In this document: positions 4,369 to 6,437 of the stretch, one piece after another | Position numbering within the stretch: position 1 is the stretch's first letter | Layout of the letters: the number at the start of each line of letters is the position of its first letter | Source of the DNA: an uncultured Bacilli bacterium | GTDB taxonomy: Bacteria > Bacillota_I > Bacilli_A > RF39 > UBA660 | Length of the DNA: 6,437 bases | Direction: 5' to 3' | Assembly: GCA_948629335.1 (NCBI GenBank) | Contig: CAPHZB010000072.1 | Span: 1 to 6,437, forward strand | The notes under the pieces: generated by a model | What the model was told of the DNA's origin: nothing | Database searches by the model: none | What the model saw: only the letters and a program-made list of their open reading frames with translations | Translations under genes and position numbers: made by a program

Positions 4369-6437
4369 TTACTCATTTCTAATTGCTTCTACTGGCTTTA
4401 GTTTTGATACTTTGTAAATAGGTAATAGACTTGCTATAGTAATACTTACGACTAAATAGATAATCAAGAAGAGCATTATTTCTATATTTATATATAAAAT
4501 CAATGAAGTACTAAAATGATATCTCTCAAGATAAGGCATGATTGTCTTGATACCAACTAAGCTAAAAAGAAATAAAATAACTACCAAGAAAACAATCTCA
4601 TTCAAAAATATTTTAACTATATCCTTTTTCCTTGTTCCAAGTGAACGTAATATTCCAATATTCTTTTTATAATCTAAAACACTATTCATCATGAAATTAC
4701 TGATTAATACCAAGGATAAAACTAGAAAGACTAAAAATAAATTAATAACTAGACCTTTCACTTTAAGAATAGACCTGTAAGTACTTTCGGTAGGATAAAT
4801 ACTATTAACGATATATTCTCCTTCATATGGAAATGTTTTAAAGATTTCTTTCATTTTATTATCATCATCTTCATATACCATTAAACTTTTGAAACTTAAG
4901 TAATCTTTTTGGTACTTCTCTATTATATTCTTTGATACTAAATTTCTATTTTCATCCGTTGCATTCATAACACCAATAACCTTTAAGTTTGTATATACTT
5001 TGTCATAATTTTCTTTTCTCTTAAAATACATACCAAGGTCTACAGTATTTTCATAAATTTCTAAACTTAACTCTTTCCCTATTAATTTCTCATTTGGAAG
5101 ATTTTGAAGAAAAAATTCCTTTCTAACTTCTTCTACAGGACGATTGGAATATCTTGCAACATAAGATTCTAATGCGGAATAATAGTTATCCACAAGAAAA
5201 TGCATATTTAATAGAACTTCATCATCTTTTAAAGTGCTTGTTTTCTTCCATTCTTTTCCATCGTAATATTCAACCAGTTCATGAATATAACTAACATTGT
5301 CCAAGCTTTGATCATTCATTTTTAATAAAATAGAATTATGCCTAGAATCAATTTCTCTATTTATAGGATACTTTAGATTTTGAACAAAAGCGTGACTCAT
5401 AAATACTTTATTGTATAGCCGTCTCATTTTATCGTAAAGTTCATGATTGGTTTCAGAGATAGAATAGGGCACATTGTCCCACTCACTACTTTCTTTTATG
5501 ACTATCTTTTTTAGTTCTTCATATGGACTTAAATCATAATTAATAATTCCAACTATTTTACATGAATTATAACTTCCAAAGTGAAAGAGTTTAGAAGAAT
5601 TAACAATCTCTTCATAATTTTTCGGATAGTAGACTTTATCACTGCTATACTCATAAATTCCATACTTTATCATTAAATCCGCTATGTAATTGGATAGCAT
5701 AATTTCATGGTCATCACTAGGATACCTTCCTATAATTTCTTCTTGAATTGGTAATTCTTGATTTGCATCTTCTAGTTCTACAAAATCTAATAACATGTGA
5801 TTATCTGTATATAAATCTGTTGGTTCTTCCTTTGGATCATTAAAGAAATCTTCTTGAATATATACATTTATGTGAAAGAAAGGAGCAACATCAGAGTTTT
5901 CGTCTACTTTATATAATGGATAGGATACACTTTTAATACTACTTTGAATGTATTTTTTATCATTATCTGTTAATGGAAATGTCACTCTGCTTATGTGGTT
6001 CAAGGAATGTTGTGATTTTTCGATTTCTATAGTGTTTATTTTTCTATTTTTTAATATTTGTAAGTGTTGTTCATCTATATCATATGTTAATCCAAAGTAA
6101 GCATAAATTAAAAACATACTGGATAAGGTCATGAGTAAAATAGATAAACCTAGTCTTATTTTATGGTGAAATAATAGTTTCCTACCTAATTTAAATGCAT
6201 ATTTAAAAGGTAGTTTGGCTTGTTTACTTTTATATTTTCTAACGGCATTTTGGGATACAGGATTTATTTCAGTATCTTTTACCATTTTCCCATCTTCTAG
6301 TTCTACTATTCTATCTGCATATTCTAAGGCATACTCTCTATTATGCGTAACCAATACAACTAAAATATCTTCACTGATTTGTTTTAAAAGTTCCATCACT
6401 TCTTTTCCTGTTTTACTATCTAGAGATCCTGTTGGTT
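4369..6437 (-). CDS. Fused ATPase-permease ABC transporter copy 3 (MacB/FtsX type), 5' end outside window
   Basis: The reading frame stays open to the window edge. The 688 visible residues correspond to residues 166-853 of copy 2 with no gaps. The first visible residues are PTGSLDSKTGK, just after Walker B, so Walker A, Q-loop and LSGGQ are not seen. The switch His (VTHNREYALEYADRI) is present. One helix, the large extracellular domain and three C-terminal helices ending PVEAIRNE follow, as in copy 2. From about residue 279 to 404 (6096-5722) it is only some 60% identical to copy 2. About 83% identity follows up to residue 557, and then the DNA is identical for 722 bp. The gene is downstream-neighboured by secreted-protein copy 2. 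An internal start at 6399 should not be annotated: it would remove the ATP-binding half. Same role as copy 2, with probably different extracellular specificity (inference). Confidence 0.92.
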   Translation of the reverse strand, partial: PTGSLDSKTGKEVMELLKQISEDILVVLVTHNREYALEYADRIVELEDGKMVKDTEINPVSQNAVRKYKSKQAKLPFKYAFKLGRKLLFHHKIRLGLSILLMTLSSMFLIYAYFGLTYDIDEQHLQILKNRKINTIEIEKSQHSLNHISRVTFPLTDNDKKYIQSSIKSVSYPLYKVDENSDVAPFFHINVYIQEDFFNDPKEEPTDLYTDNHMLLDFVELEDANQELPIQEEIIGRYPSDDHEIMLSNYIADLMIKYGIYEYSSDKVYYPKNYEEIVNSSKLFHFGSYNSCKIVGIINYDLSPYEELKKIVIKESSEWDNVPYSISETNHELYDKMRRLYNKVFMSHAFVQNLKYPINREIDSRHNSILLKMNDQSLDNVSYIHELVEYYDGKEWKKTSTLKDDEVLLNMHFLVDNYYSALESYVARYSNRPVEEVRKEFFLQNLPNEKLIGKELSLEIYENTVDLGMYFKRKENYDKVYTNLKVIGVMNATDENRNLVSKNIIEKYQKDYLSFKSLMVYEDDDNKMKEIFKTFPYEGEYIVNSIYPTESTYRSILKVKGLVINLFLVFLVLSLVLISNFMMNSVLDYKKNIGILRSLGTRKKDIVKIFLNEIVFLVVILFLFSLVGIKTIMPYLERYHFSTSLILYINIEIMLFLIIYLVVSITIASLLPIYKVSKLKPVEAIRNE

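Larger units (their letters stand above)
151..6437 (-). repeat. Tandem array of a 3459-bp secreted-protein/ABC-transporter cassette
   Basis: Bases 151-2978 align with 3610-6437 at a constant offset of 3459, with no net indel. The left end 1-145 aligns perfectly with 3353-3497. Thus at least three transporter starts or bodies and two secreted-protein genes are repeated head to tail. The array continues out of the window on both sides. No insertion sequence or integrase is seen, so duplication by homologous recombination is the simplest origin. Confidence 0.9.

Noticed and set aside
6397..6399. GTG at 6399 as the true start of transporter copy 3
   Set aside because: The frame stays open to the window edge with sequence homologous to copy 2, so the gene is cut by the window and not truncated.
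1..6437. Repeats as a CRISPR array
   Set aside because: The repeats are multi-kilobase gene cassettes; there are no short regularly spaced repeats with unique spacers.

Overview
The window is very AT-rich (roughly 30% G+C by eye). Every gene lies on the minus strand, with strong GGAGG-type ribosome binding sites, a Gram-positive style Sec signal peptide and an intrinsic terminator. Together these suggest a low-GC Firmicute (Bacillota). No taxonomic marker is present, so I do not name a genus.

Read in the direction of transcription (6437 down to 1), the window is part of a tandem array of a two-gene cassette. The cassette is a small secreted protein of about 127 aa followed by a large ABC transporter, with the ATPase and the MacB/FtsX-type permease fused in one 853-aa chain. 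The pieces are: (a) the 3' four-fifths of transporter copy 3 (6437-4369, 5' end outside the window); (b) secreted protein copy 2 (4117-3734), terminator, leader, and complete transporter copy 2 (3471-910); (c) secreted protein copy 1 (658-275), terminator, and the first 39 codons of transporter copy 1 (119-1). From position 151 onward the array repeats with a constant offset of 3459 bp. The extreme left end (1-145) repeats 3353-3497 at an offset of 3352. The 107-bp difference comes from a segment found upstream of transporter copy 2 but not copy 1.

Identity between repeat units is strongly mosaic. By eye I find no difference over 594-908 versus 4053-4367 (315 bp: signal-peptide codons, RBS, leader, promoter). 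I also find none over 1082-1803 versus 4541-5262 (722 bp of transporter). Yet the mature part of the secreted protein differs at about 65 of 316 bases (24 of 100 residues). The membrane-proximal start of the transporter's extracellular domain is only about 60% identical in protein. So the two parts that face outside the cell vary between units, while the signal peptide, ATPase (as far as seen), membrane segments and control regions are nearly constant.

Each secreted-protein gene appears to have its own promoter and is followed by a strong terminator, so it is probably transcribed separately from the transporter downstream. My working reading is an array of secreted bacteriocin-like or signalling proteins paired with MacB-type exporter, immunity or sensing transporters, with partner specificity varying between units. 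The function of the secreted protein is not known to me. Weak resemblance to DUF2712 or lactococcin-972-type exported proteins is from memory and unverified. The window shows no transposase, tRNA, rRNA or CRISPR array.
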